64,000 bases of DNA from Allodiplogaster sudhausi (lineage: Eukaryota > Nematoda > Chromadorea > Rhabditida > Diplogasteridae). Positions 36,381 through 63,298 of the stretch are shown here, piece by piece. The position numbers and the translations under genes were made by a program. Under the pieces are notes generated by a model. That model was given only the letters and a program-made list of their open reading frames with translations, made no database searches and was not told the origin of the DNA. Position 1 is the first letter of the stretch, and every line of letters starts with the position of its first letter. The stretch covers positions 3,437,501-3,501,500 of the forward strand of contig CALZFC010000016.1 of the NCBI GenBank assembly GCA_945643635.1, read 5' to 3'.

Positions 36381-39026
36381 ATATATATATGTATATATAT
36401 ATACATATATATATATAAACTTTAAAAAAAATTATAATAATAAGATAAAAAAAATGGTAAAACATATCGTTAACGAACAAATAAAAGAATAGTTCCGGCT
36501 TAATTTATTATTATCAGTGTTTGCATAAATAAAAAAATCAAACAAACCACACCGTCTGTCTAATCCTTGCAAAGTTCTTGCCGAAGGAATGAAATGCCTG
36601 TCTGAAGAGCAGCGCGTCATCCTCGCACCACTGCTCCGTGATGATTCGTCTCAAAATGTATTTCTTACCATTTGTTGTTAATACCATTATTATTCGTATT
36701 ATTATTTAGTAAACTCTTATTTTGAACTCTTATTTTCTCAAGTAATATCGTTCAATTAAGAATTATTCTTATTATGGTTCTCCTTTTCAGAATTTCCCAG
36801 AAAATTATAACCATACTTATTCAATTCTTTATTTCATGAAGTATTTCCTCTAAACAAAATGATAAGCTCGATCCATATTTATGGATAAAATTTATGAATA
36901 AAAAAGGCGTATTGTCGAACCTGGATGAAATTAGTTGGAGAGCCTTTTCGTAGCTATAGTCACTCTTCAAGAGAAGATAGAGTGCCTGAAAATGAAGAGC
37001 CTTTTTAAATCTACATCTCTGACCATGCCACTATTTATCAGGTTAAAAAGGCACTGTCTATTATGTATCCCCCCCATTACTTGGGCGGCTCGTGATCTAC
37101 AAAAGAGATATTAGACTAGACCTTTTGTTATGTTTTTTTCCATAACAAAAAAACACCCAATTTCTTTTATGTAAAAAACGATGAAAAACATATTGCCGTA
37201 CTCGGTCAAAGCTGAGTTGGTAGATGCCCATTGCTTCTTCACAGAAGATCATCAAATCATTCTCATCCAGGCCAGCTCCGCCCGGCGGTTTCCACATCAC
37301 CTTAATAGATAGAATTGTAGAATAATAATAAATTATGCTTAAAAAGGTCTGATAACGAAAGTTCTCATTAGTGCGACTGAATAATAAATTTTACTGATTG
37401 CTGCTTGTTGTATAATTAATATTTTACAATAAAAAAATTGTAAACAAAGTGCCGTAGGTGGCCAGTTGACAAGAACTACCGTATCCCAACTACCGTACCG
37501 CTTCTCTGTCCTCCTCATTGGCGCGCTCCTCGTCCGAGCGGTCAGGCCCGATCTGCGCCTGGTACTCGCCGCCCACACGAATTTGGCCGTCTTGTTGAGT
37601 TAATGCTGAAAAGCCAAATTTCTTTTTTATTTATTGTTAATTCTCATCTATCAAATCATAATCGTTTGTTCTATTGTTAGAGCTTTTCTTCCAGAATTTC
37701 AGTTTAATTGTTTCGGCGACGGGAAAAAATGTAGCAATATAAAATCAAAAAGAATAAACGCGCCACTAACAATCGATTATGTTCTAGCCCGAACCGAACC
37801 CGCGATCTATTCCTAGGTATGCTACCGTGTTGCCACCAGGCTACCCTAACCCACCAGCATGCTCTGCCTCCTTGGTGCCTTCGTCATCTTCGCCGCCCTC
37901 TTCGCTCTCCTCTTCCTCTTCGTCCTCCTCCTCTTCGTCTTCATCGTAGGCAAAGTCGCCGCTGCGGCGAGGGGGCGAACCGCGACGCTGCCGCACGCGC
38001 GCAGAGCGACGCGGCGCGGAAGCCTGAATATATAAACAACCATTTTTTTTATTGATGGGGAGGGGTGGCGGATCACCATCTCCTGTGTTCAGAGTGCTTG
38101 TAAAAATCATTCTGATTACTGTATGTGCCGTACTTTTTGAATCTTAAATTACGGACTGTAAATAATTGTATCGCTAATTACGGTAATTATCGTACCTCCT
38201 TTCATCTATGATTACGGTAAAAGTGTACCTCGTTGTATCTCTGATTACGTTAATTACCGCATCAAATTCATCTCCAAGTACGATATTTGCCGTACCCAAT
38301 TAATCTCCTAGTACGATATTTACCGTACAGAATAATCTCCTAGTACGATATTTACCGCACCTAATTAACCTCTAAGCACGGTAATTCCTAATTACGGTAA
38401 TTACCGTACCTCACTTTGTGTCCTATTGCATGACTAATAACGGTAATTACCGTACCTCATTATCCTCTTCATCATCGCCGTCGTTGTCATCTTCGCCCGG
38501 CTGCCCGCCACTCTCGCCGTCTTCTTCCTTCTCTTCCCGAAGGCCCCTCACACGTCCTCTTCTTCCGTCCATCATCTCGTCTACTTCGTCCTCTCCAGAA
38601 CCCGTACCTTAATTTATTTTTTTCTTCTGAGATGTTTTTAAAACATCTAAACGTGACACAAAAAGGCAAAAAGCTGCCCCAGGAAGGTTTTTTTGCTTTT
38701 TTTATTTGAGGCATTTCTTTAATAGTGCCGAATATTAAATTGGCAAGAATGAAGGTGCGACTAACAATCTTGAAAGAGTTCCCTTTCTCCCTCCAGGTCG
38801 ACCTCACGCCCTTGTCCACTCGGTTCTTCCTCTTCCATTTCTTCACCGCCTTCGGTGTCAGCGGTGTCCATCTCTTCATTCTCACTGCCCTCTCCCTCTT
38901 CGTCCTTCTGCTCCGGGGCGCCTGACTCGTCCCTTAACGTTGGAGCATCATCCAGGAGGCTCTCGTCTACCTGGAATTAGGTTTATTATTATCATTATTT
39001 TTATTATTATTATATTATATATATAA

Positions 39027-39065
<39 letters not shown>

Positions 39066-39155
39066 TGAGATATACAAGCGCATGAGCTCGACCTGTAGAT
39101 TATTGTCCTCATCCGCGCCCTCGAGTAGCTCTTCCTCGGTCAGGGGCGCGGGCAT
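32752..39155 (-). CDS. rcor-1/spr-1-like: CoREST/RCOR-family transcriptional corepressor
   Basis: ATG 39155 begins MPAPLTEEELLEGADEDN; acidic exons run to about 37860. ELM2: IRVGGEYQAQIGPDRSDEE (about 37590-37500), VMWKPPGG..LDENDLMIF (about 37300-37200), ALYLLLKSDYSYEKALQLIS. SANT1: EQWCEDDALLFRQAF..GKNFARIRQT spliced to MPHRSMASIINHYYNTKK. Then a GATA-like finger, CDNCGEQ..CNTC (35945-35600), a coiled coil (DAEMQQCRTRCVHVESRIRQ, 34015-33840) and SANT2: RIQYTWTENEKITAFHC, then FVRYGRDYDAVAEVVGTKSA. The last exon, LIEERMAASAEAAAMYDTSK, ends TGA at 32752-32754. CoREST bridges LSD1-type demethylase and HDAC to chromatin in the nucleus. ELM2-SANT-linker-SANT order separates it from MTA and MIER proteins; the zinc finger between SANTs is not in the human proteins I know. 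Some exon edges are approximate. Confidence 0.85.
33056..33075 (+). repeat. 20-base poly-C tract next to a CoREST donor site
   Basis: On the CoREST sense strand this is a G20 run starting a few bases after the donor CAG|GTTGGTG of the first SANT2-helix exon. It could fold as a G-quadruplex in the RNA. Confidence 0.9.
36305..36420. repeat. (TA)n microsatellite forming a CoREST 3' splice site
   Basis: About 70 bases of pure (TA)n followed by interrupted TA repeats. On the CoREST strand the array ends TATATATAG exactly before ATG CCC CAC CGT, the exon that continues SANT1. Confidence 0.9.
37770..37860 (-). repeat. tRNA-derived (SINE-like) sequence in a CoREST intron
   Basis: Minus strand shows an A-box-like TAGCCTGGTGGCAACACGG, then CTAGGAATAGATCGCGGG and a B-box-like GGGTTCGGTTC about 35 bases later, the classic layout of a tRNA-related pol III promoter. 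The arms do not make a clean cloverleaf and no discriminator/acceptor pairing is seen, so it is a SINE head or decayed tRNA, not a working tRNA gene. Confidence 0.55.
38150..38465 (-). repeat. degenerate minisatellite of palindromic TACGGTAATTACCGTA
   Basis: About nine imperfect copies of TACGGTAATTACCGTACCT-like units at 30-40-base spacing within an intron between acidic CoREST exons. Each unit contains a self-complementary GGTAATTACC centre. Isolated relatives occur at about 34350 and 37480-37500. Confidence 0.8.
39019..39063. repeat. (TA)n microsatellite
   Basis: TA array in the first CoREST intron; a purer run than the preceding TATTATTATA stretch. Confidence 0.9.
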
Positions 39156-40259
39156 CGCTCGGTTCACTCGATAACTCAAAATTATTAAAACTTAACAAAT
39201 TAAAAATATAAGAATAAAACCTAAACATTCTCAGCACAAACGCAAAAAGAGCTCGCGATTCTCATGATCCGAGGCATTTAATCCGACCGCGAAACGCGTG
39301 ACCGCAACGCGTACAATTCCGACATGTGCTAGGTCAGATCTCTTCTGTTTCGCTGCTCGCCGGATGCAAGCATATATGCATATACATGCGATAGAGTATA
39401 GCGGTCCCTTTCCATACTAAACATTTAAAGACTGCTTTCTGAAATTAAAAGCGTAATCCATAGAATGAGGATTCGTTGGGATAAAACATGAGGACACTTT
39501 TGTTAAGCTTCGTCGGAGAACTCAAATCAATCTACGACACATTTCTTTATACCTCATTTTCGACAGTCTTATTGGCACTTCATCACCACCAAGAATGCTA
39601 TTCCATGCAGAGCCCCAACACGATGTGAACCCGCACAATTATACGCTGCCTTTATTAGTCCCTGTTTGAAAATCGAGACAGTTAAGAGAAAGCGACAGAG
39701 AGAGAGAGAGAGAGACAGAGAGAGATAGACACACACAGAAAGAGAGAGAGAGAGAGACAGAGAGAGAGACAGAGAGAGAGAGAGAGACAGAGAGAGAGAA
39801 AGAGAGAGAGAGGTAGAGAGTGAACGGGACAAACACTAGCTAGCTTCTTTATGTATCTAATTCAAGACCAGTAAATAAACTCATGGTCAGCCGTGATCTT
39901 GAAAGAATCGAAGTTCCGAATATATAAACCAGTTTCTTTTCATTCTCGAATTCCGATCCAGTTGGCTAAAACTTCCAATTTCCGGAATTTAACAGCTTTA
40001 TTTCGGTCATAACGTTATATATATATTTTTTAATATTCCTACACATAATAAAAAGGCTGACCCAAACAGGCTGACCCAACAACCAAATAAGTTAAAATCT
40101 TGAATCCTCAGGATATGAGCGAGTCTAGTTACGAGAACAATGATATAGTATATCTTAATTAACGAACTCTCTTCATATAAAAGGCCAATGTTGATGCTAA
40201 AGTACAGTAAATTTGGGGTTGGCTGAGGAGTGGACGGGTGGGTGGGGCTAAAAAGGGGT
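39156..40259. other. intergenic: CoREST upstream and SEC23 3' end
   Basis: Holds a GA-rich array at about 39693-39820 and the SEC23 poly(A) signal (minus-strand AATAAA at 40002-39997, about 260 bases after the stop). No further gene seen. Confidence 0.6.
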
Positions 40260-55723
<15,464 letters not shown>

Positions 55724-57341
55724 CAAAAATGTCTGGGCTAAAAAAGTCAAAATAAATGAATAATTTTCTTACTTTCAGCAACTTATTATCGCGAAAAGCA
55801 AAAACAGGTACTGCTACAAAACGCCAAAAACTCGGCGAGAGAAACAGGAGACCTGAAGTGCCGGGACTAAAAAATGGGAAAACTTGCAGGTTTACAAGCA
55901 GTTCAAATCATTAAGGGATTTAAACGTCAGAAACGCAACGTATTGCTCGTTTTTCCTCTTCAATTATTTCACACCACAAACTAAAATAGTGGGCCACATC
56001 ATGACAAATAGTGGCTGTTAAAATACTTAGGTTGTCGGCCCAATCATCCAGCATGCACTTAAAAAATTTACTTCAAATCCTTATCAACTTCTCATAACTC
56101 GTACCATGATAATATTGTTAACAAACTACTCGGCAGGAGAATCAACATAACCCAGGAAAGGAAAAGCCAGTAATAAAATGCTATTCACAATACTTTCCAT
56201 ATCCCAAACATTCCACTACAACTTCGCAAATGTCGCGGATAAATCAACAACATGAGAAATCAGCGCTCCTGCCACTGCACCGACCTGCCAAACAAAGAAA
56301 AGGTCGATGAAATGAAAATCACGACATTATCAAAAGCTCCAACAACGGGGCATGGATCTCCGGTGTGATACACGTTGTCAAAAACTACTGTAGCGAGTGT
56401 GTTTCAATTATGATTATTAGAAGTCTTCAGCATCATTACTAATTTTGGTGTGCATAATACAGTAATAATTTTGATGCACTAAATTTCTTTTGGGCTCAAT
56501 CGATGCGATACGTGTCGTAGCCTCCCGTTATTAAAATTTTCCTTGCTGCCACGTGCTCCTAGTTCCCGAGTTGTATGCATAAGCTGTTATTTTCCCCTTA
56601 AAAATAGTTTTGATTTTGAAAAAAGTGTTTATAACTGCCGTGTTTATAACTGTGTTTATAACGATTCTCGCCTGACATCACTTGTATCCTTTTTCCTTGT
56701 TTATTTTTTGATGACTTATTGAATCTTGCTTTCAGATCGACCGGTCTGCGTCTGCTTCACCAAAATGGGCGCTCTTCTTGCAGCGCCTGCATGCGCAGCA
56801 TCGGTTAGTAAAGCGACAGTGTTTTAAATAAATAAAAAAAACCCCATCGCCAGAAAAAACCCTAATTAAGGGAGGACCACGTGTTGCTTTTCCCAACAAT
56901 TTTTTCTCTCGATGAGGCAATCCTTTTATCATCCGCGATGTAATGGAAGAGAAAGGTCAGAGATAGAGAGAGTGATTAGTGAAGGGGTGGGGGAGTTGGC
57001 AGGGCGAAAAGCCTGTTCTGCCCTCATTGTCAGTTCACTCTTTCCCTTCCATTGTCTGCTCTCGCTCTAGCTCTTGCTTATTCCGCGTGACAAACTATAG
57101 CATTACTGAAAGTGGTTACAAGAGCTGCAGTTGGTAAAACTACTACCAAAAAAATAACCGCCAAGCTCCCTCTCTCTCAATTGATTGATGGCAACTGATT
57201 ACGAAATTTGCGTTGTTCCTTTGTTCATCCGTTTCCTTTTAATAAGGATACTCATTCATTCTAGAATTAGGGCCATTGAACAACGTATGATTCTCCTTGT
57301 TAAAATGTTTTTGCTAAACGAAAAATATTTTCGTACTCCAG
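55724..57341. other. intergenic region between divergent SEC23 and SERINC
   Basis: SEC23 (-) and SERINC (+) start about 1.6 kb apart and point away from each other, so this stretch should hold both promoters. No TATA box is obvious near either ATG and no other gene was seen; a GA-rich patch lies near 56945-56975. Confidence 0.55.
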
Positions 57342-57931
57342 ATGGCGTGCTGCTTCGGGAGTACGGCGTGCTCGTTGTGCTGTGCCGCCTGTCCCAGTAT
57401 GCGCAACTCTACTTCCACTCGCATCATGTGAGTAGCCAACCAATCAATTTGACAAGTCATTCCCATTCCTCGGCCTCAGACCTTTGAATTGTAATTTTTT
57501 GTATTTCTATTAAAAAAAAATAGTATTCCAAAAAACTTTGAAATCCTCTAATACAAGGTATGTTACCCATGTTTACTCCTCTGCTTCTACTAATTTTATC
57601 GATTTTCCCCTTCTCAGGTACGCCGTGATGCTATTTGTCGGCACTTTCTTCGCTTGCCTTATGCTGATGCCAGGGATTCAGGAAAAGCTGGCGAATGTCG
57701 GTTATCCTTTTTTACCGTATTCTCGAATAAAGACAGACTTTTCATGTGGTTACGGTATTCGCAAAAAGGGGACTTTGCATTTCAGGCGGTAATGTACATA
57801 ATTTTATAAACAATATATTGTTTTAATTGGAAAAAAATTAAACATTTTCAGGCTAGCTGGTTCTGCCAAGGTTTAAGCGAGGTCGCTGGCATCACCTGTG
57901 CGCGAGCAACCGGATTCCAAGCGGTTTATCG
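57342..57931 (+). CDS. SERINC (serine incorporator/TMS) N-terminal exons
   Basis: Exons 57342-57427, 57618-57696 and 57852-57931 join in phase: MACCFGSTACSLCCAACPSM, RNSTSTRIM|YAVMLFVG, ACLMLMPGIQEKLAN, then ASWFCQGL..ITCARATG and FQAVYR. The Cys-rich start, NSTxTRxxYA, MxPG and GxxAVYR motifs are those of SERINC proteins, ten- or eleven-helix membrane proteins linked to serine-lipid handling and lipid scrambling. SERINCs are about 400-480 residues; only about 82 are here. Reading into the next AG (57.99-58.01 kb) meets a TAA after two codons, and no later SERINC exon is seen in the window. Either the gene is truncated or its next intron exceeds 6 kb and holds the peptide gene and repeat array. 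Confidence 0.85.
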
Positions 57932-58188
57932 GTTGGTTTTTTTTAAGCTTGTCAAGGGAAATACAAGTGCACTTGCTTTATTCTTTTTTTTAACTATCTT
58001 AAAGGTGTGACTAATACAATTCTAAAAGGCAAGCTAGCATCAAGTTCAAGTATGGACTGTATTTGGGGAGCATCGAAGACTGAAAAGGAAATGTTGTTTT
58101 TGATGAGTCACTAACAAGGGAGTGGAGCCTGTTCACATGATTGAATTTTCGTCAACCATGAAGACTTGGAGATGACTTGATGTGAACT

Positions 58189-58610
58189 CTAGTGGAATCC
58201 GAGAGGACCGCCAGGGTATCCGCCAGGAGCATTTCCATTCTGGTAGATGGCATTGTTAGAAGGGGCAGCGTCACCGAAGCCGGCCTGGAAAGTGTGTATT
58301 TTTGGTGTGGAACGGAGAATATCAATTTTTCTTTCGGCATTTAGTAAAGTTATTAGTGTTTAAGAGAGGTTTTTTTCGGGAATATTTATTCGAGGTTCCT
58401 CCTCTAGTATGACGGCTACTAGAGGAGAATGGTAATGAAAAACGGGGTAAATGTTGGTGCCTGGTGTTGAAATGGAGCGATAGAGAATAGTAAGTGTACC
58501 TCTCGCTTTCCCCAGTATCCGTAGTAGCCAGGATAGTAGTAGTAAGCATCAGACACCGCGACAAAGGCGCAGAGAACGAGGCAAGAGGCGAACAGGAGCT
58601 TGAAGAACAT
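58189..58610 (-). CDS. small secreted Tyr/Gly-rich peptide precursor
   Basis: Two exons in phase: 58610-58500 and 58284-58189 (donor GAG|GTACAC, acceptor TTTCCAG), 68 residues. MFFKLLFASCLVLCAFVAV is a textbook signal peptide, followed by SDAYYYYPGYYGYWGKR: a Tyr-rich peptide ending Gly-Lys-Arg, hence a probable C-terminally amidated YGYW peptide. The second exon encodes AGFGDAAPSNNAIYQNG and ends GGYPGGPLGFH, TAG at 58189. Nematode nlp-type YGGW-amide precursors combine the same features and several act as epidermal antimicrobial peptides; similarity here is compositional only, so the role is an inference. It lies on the opposite strand, just downstream of the visible SERINC exons. Confidence 0.75.
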
Positions 58611-58787
58611 TCTGGACGAGAGCTGGAAACTTGGGCGGAAAAATATTGTTCAGAAGATATATTTTATTTATTTATGTCACATTCTTAGAAACGGTAAATT
58701 AGGCGATTAATATGGAATGGGCAAAGAGGCAATTTTTAATTGCGTAGATTAAAGAAGTTCGACTTGTTGTTAATTCATTCTGGGACG

Positions 58788-58796
58788 CTATTTATA
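58788..58796 (-). promoter_or_regulatory. TATA box upstream of the Tyr/Gly-rich peptide gene
   Basis: Minus-strand TATAAATAG about 180 bases before the ATG at 58610. The distance implies a 5' UTR of about 150 bases, possibly with a small intron. Confidence 0.45.
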
Positions 58797-58799
58797 CTG

Positions 58800-59234
58800 G
58801 ACTTGGGAGGGGCTAAAGTAACAGAAGTTGTCGCCCCTTTTCACTTGATCTATTGAGGAAAAAGATATGAAGGATGTTATTGAGGAAATTGTAAGCGAGA
58901 TGTAAACAGAAAGAGGTGAGGGAGTTCAATTCAAGGCCTGCCAGTAGGTCGAATCCAAAGGAATAGGTAAACAGAAGGGAAGTGAACGGCGTCGACAAAC
59001 TGTTCGATTCGCAGAAAAGAGTGCCCGCGAATACCGTTCGAAAAGGATGTGAAGAACTTCTAGAAGCAATACAGTAAAGTTTTGTACTTGGTATAAGAGC
59101 ATTGTTTACATCAGACCTTGGGATTATATTTCGCGTTGCGTGGCATGTTGTTATGTTCTAGAGATAAAATAAGAATTCAAGGCAAACAAAAATAGGTTAA
59201 GATAGATAAATAAAATTACTGTGCGAATAATGAA
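58800..59234. other. intergenic sequence
   Basis: Between the peptide gene and the repeat array; no coding exon or structured element recognised. Confidence 0.5.
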
Positions 59235-60586
59235 TCTATTATTATATAAAAGTCGACTGTTATTTATTCACTGGGATAGCGCCGAGAGGTATTACGGGCG
59301 GTGGGAGTGAGATACGGGGAAGCGGTTTTCGGGGTTTTCTAAAATATCCCCTGGGCTACCAGAGTATGTGGGTTTCAAAAAATTAGGCTTGGCGCCGGCG
59401 CCGGCGCGGGCGCCCAAACTTTGGTCCGAGGCGACTTCCATTTTGGCTCTTTGGCGACTTTGAGGGGCTGTATCTTTTTTTTGGGTAGAGATATGGCGAT
59501 GAAAAAAATACTGAAAGATAGCCAGTTCAAAAATGAATATGATTCCTGGAGTTGAGATCATTTCGATGTTTGGTAGATCGGTGGCAGCGTGGCGCGTTTT
59601 GACCCCATTTTTTGGCTGTTTTTCGGCATGTAGTTTGAACTTTTCTCGAAATCTACAAAGTCCGCTTTTGATTAAACTGACTCCGATTGTAGAGTTTTTC
59701 ACGGAGCATCTTTTAATTGTAGAATTATTAACTTTTGTGCACTAGAAGTTGTAGATATTATCGATTGAAGGGTGATCATTTTTTGTTATGAGCGAACCTT
59801 TTAAAATACATATCTTTATGGATAGGGATGGGAGAGGGATGAGACTTTGAGAATATTGAAGGACTTCAAGAGAGCTTCAATATGAGTATACTCGCGTTTG
59901 TCTGGCTTTTCATTAAAGTGCCCTGCCAGGGCCGTAAAATGGGAAATTTTTGGAACGCACTTTGGACCTCCGTTTCTTCTCGGTAGTTAAAGGTTTTGCC
60001 ACCTATTATATACCATTCTGTTGCTCTCGAGAAGGCGAACAACTTTCTCATACAAAATGTTTTCATATTTTGTCATTTTTGATCTACTTTTGGGGTCAGA
60101 ATGTTCAGGCCACTATTTCGGCCTTAGCTATCACTGACACTTTTTGGCGCATATTTTTTTTATTGTAGAGCCTAAAATTAGCTATCGAATGATGGGTAGA
60201 TCATGGGATTTGATCCAGGCATATTCGAGATATGAATTATTTTGTGGCTTTTTGGGCTATTTTCACTGCACATCGAAACTCATGGGTCGCAGGTTCGAAT
60301 CCGCGCGCGTGCAAACTCTTTTGCACGCTTTTGTATGACTGCTGAGTATGTTAAAAGAGTGATATAGTAAAGACTCCAAGCTTTCTAATGGGCATAAATT
60401 CAAAGGCCCAGACAGTCCAGTAGCGCCGCTAGAACAGACTTTTGACCCTTTAGAGCCAAATTTTAACCCTTAGAGCCAACTATAAACCCTTGGATACATT
60501 TTTACATCGGGAAATGGCCTCCGGGGCGATAGCCCCGGTGGCCATTGACCGGGCCAAAGGCCCGTAGCGTGACAAAGTCACGCTAG
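59235..60586 (+). mobile_element. Helitron-like tandem unit 1 (type A)
   Basis: Starts A|TCTATTATTATATAAAAGTC and ends in three hairpins, CCGGGGCGATAGCCCCGG, CGGGCCAAAGGCCCG and AGCGTGACAAAGTCACGCT, followed by AG so that the 3' end reads CTAG|T. Helitrons begin TC, end in a hairpin plus CTRR and insert between A and T, so these termini fit. Type A is marked by CTAAAATATCCCCTGGGCTA near 59340. No Rep/helicase gene; open frames are shared between units but match no domain I know. Confidence 0.7.
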
Positions 60587-60591
60587 TCTAG

Positions 60592-61946
60592 TCTCTTATT
60601 ATATACAAGTCGACTGTTATTTATTGACTGGTATAGCGCGGAGAGGTGCTGTGGGCGGTGGGAGTGAGATATGGGGAAGCGGTTTTTTGGGGAACATGTA
60701 AAAGTTTCCGGACTACAAGAATATGTGGGTTTCAAAAAATTGGGGTCGGTATTGGCGCCGGCGCGGGCGTCCAAACTTTGGTCCGAGGCGACTGCGATTT
60801 GGGCTCTTTGGCGACTTTGAGGGGGAATATCTCTTTTTTGGATAAAGATATGGGGATGACAAAAATACTGGGAGATAGCCCGTCCAAAAATGAATATGAT
60901 TCCTGGAGTTGAGATCGATTGGAGCTTTGGTAGATCAGTGGGAGGCCGGCGCGTTTTGACCCTGTTTTGGGGTACTTTTTTAGGCTCATTCATCTCCTTT
61001 TCTCGGAATCTACAAATTCCGCTTTTTGGTTGTCTGACTCAGATTGTAGAGTTTTTGACGGCGCATCTTTTAATACTATTCTTATCAACTTTTGGGCACT
61101 GCGCATTGTAGATATTATCGATTGAATTTCCAAATTTTTTAGTTAGGAGCAATTTTCAAAAATTCACCTATTTAATTGTAGGGATCGTAGAGCGTTGGGA
61201 CTTGCAGAATATTGAAGGGCGTGGAGTCAGCTTCAATATGATTATACTTGCATTCCGATAGGTGATCAATAAAGTGCCCTGAGGGTGCTGTGAAGTGGAA
61301 AATTTTTGGAAGCCACTTTGAGCCGCGGTGTTTCCTCGGTGGTAAAAGCTTTTGCGACATGTTATATACCATTCCGTAGCTCTCGTGAACGTGAACAACT
61401 TTCTCATACAAAACGTTTTCATATTTTGACTTTTTTGATCTACTTTTGTGGTCAGAAGGTTCAGGCCACTATTTCGGCCTTAGCTATCACTGACACTTTT
61501 TGGCGCATATTTTTTTTATTGTAGAGCCAAAAATTAGCTATCGAATGGTGTGTCAATCGTGGAAATCGATTAAGGCATATTCGAGAAAAAAATTATTTTG
61601 TGGCTTTTTGGTACATTTTCAGGGCACAGATATATTACCGACCCAGGTTCGAACCCGCGCGCGTGCAAACTCTTTTGCGCGTTTTAATATGACTTCTCAT
61701 TAAATAAAAAGTATGTTAGAATGGATAGAAGACTCCAAGCTTTCTTATAGGCTGAATTTAAAAGCCCCAGATCGTCCCGTAATCACCGCTAGAGCAGACT
61801 TTTGTCCTTTCAGAGCCAACTAACAACCCTCAGACCCCAACTAACAACCCTCAGACCCCAACTAACAACCCTTAGAGCGAAATAACAACAACCCGAACTA
61901 ACCCCCAGGCCAAAGGCCCGTAGCGTGACAAAGTCACGCTATCTAG
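60592..61946 (+). mobile_element. Helitron-like tandem unit 2 (type B)
   Basis: Starts TCTCTTATTATATACAAGTC immediately after unit 1 (plus a TCTAG insert). Type B is marked by GGGGAACATGTAAAAGTTTC near 60690. The first 3' hairpin is missing and replaced by short CAACTAACAACCCTCAGAC repeats; the last hairpin is kept, ending CTATCTAG. Confidence 0.7.
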
Positions 61947-63298
61947 AGTTATCTAAAAGTCGACTGTTATTTATAGGCCGGTATAGCGCGGAGAGGTATT
62001 ACGTGCGGTGGGAGTGAGATACGGGGAAGCGGTTTTCGGGGTTTTCTAAAATATCCCTTGGGCTACCAGAATATATGGGTTTCAAAAAATTGGGTTCGAT
62101 ATTGGCGCCGGCGCGGGCGGCCAAACTTTGGTCCGAGGCGACTTCCATTTTGGCTCTTTGGCGACTTTGAGGGGCTGTATCTTTTTTTCGGGTAGAGATA
62201 TGGCGATGAAAAAAATACTGGAAGATAGCCAGTTCAAAAATGAATATGATTCCTCGAGTTGAGATCATTTCGAGTTTTGGTAGATCAGTGGCAGCTCGGC
62301 GCGTTTTGACCCCATTTTTTGGCCATTTTTCGGCATGTAGTTTGAACTTTTCTCGAAATCTACAAAGTCCGCTTTTGATTAAACTGACTGCGATTGTAGA
62401 GTTTTTGACGGCGCATCTTTTAATAGTAGAATTATCAACTTTTGGACACTAGAAGTTGTAGATATTATCGATTGAAGCGTGAACATTTTTTGTTAGGAGC
62501 GAACCTTCTAAAATACATATCTTTATGAATAGGGAAGGTTGAGGGATGAGAGTTTCAGAATCATGCAGAGTTTCACGAGAGCTTCAATATGAGTATACAT
62601 GCGTTTGGATGGGTCACCAATAAAGTGTCCTACCAGGGCCGTGAAGTGGGAAATTTTTGGAATGCACTTTGAGCCTCCGTTTCTTCTCGGTAGTTAAAGG
62701 TTTTGCCACATATTATACATCATTTTGTAACTCTCGAGAAGGCGAACAACTTTCTCATACAAAACATTTTGATATTTTGACGTTTTGATCTACTTCCTTG
62801 GGTCAGTATGTTCAGGCCACTATTTCGGCCTTAGCTATCACTGACACTTTTTGGCGCATATTTTTTTTATTGTAGAGATAAAAATTAGCTATCGAATGGT
62901 AGGTAGATCATGGGATTTGATAAAGGCATATTCGAGATATGAATTATTTTGTGGCTTTTTGGGCTATTTTCACTGCACATCGAAAGTCATGGGTCGCAGG
63001 TTCGAATCCGCGCGCGCGCAAACTCTTTTGCGCGCTTTTGTATGACTCCTGAGTATGTTAAAAGAGTGATATCGCATAGTAAAGTCTCCAAGCTTTCTAA
63101 TGAGCCTAAATTTAAAGGCCCAGATTGTCCAGTAGCCCCGCTAGAATAGACTTTTGACCCTTTAGAGCCAAATTTTAACCCTTAGAGCCAACTAACGACC
63201 CAACTTACTATCTTTTTATCGGGAAATGGCCTCCGGGGCGATAGCCCCGGTGGCCATTGACCGGGCCAAAGGCCCGTAGCGTGACAAAGTCACGCTAG
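61947..63298 (+). mobile_element. Helitron-like tandem unit 3 (type A)
   Basis: Close to unit 1 (CTAAAATATCCCTTGGGCTA, CCAGTTCAAAAATGAATATG) and carries all three 3' hairpins, ending CTAG directly against unit 4. Confidence 0.7.

Noticed and set aside
35460..37600. Assignment of the ELM2-SANT gene to MTA or MIER instead of CoREST
   Set aside because: A second SANT with YGRDYDAVAEVVGTK and a coiled-coil linker are CoREST features; no BAH domain (MTA) is seen upstream.
37770..37860. Functional tRNA gene
   Set aside because: A- and B-box-like motifs are present, but acceptor and T-arm stems do not pair properly, and it lies at an exon-intron border; a SINE-like remnant is more likely.
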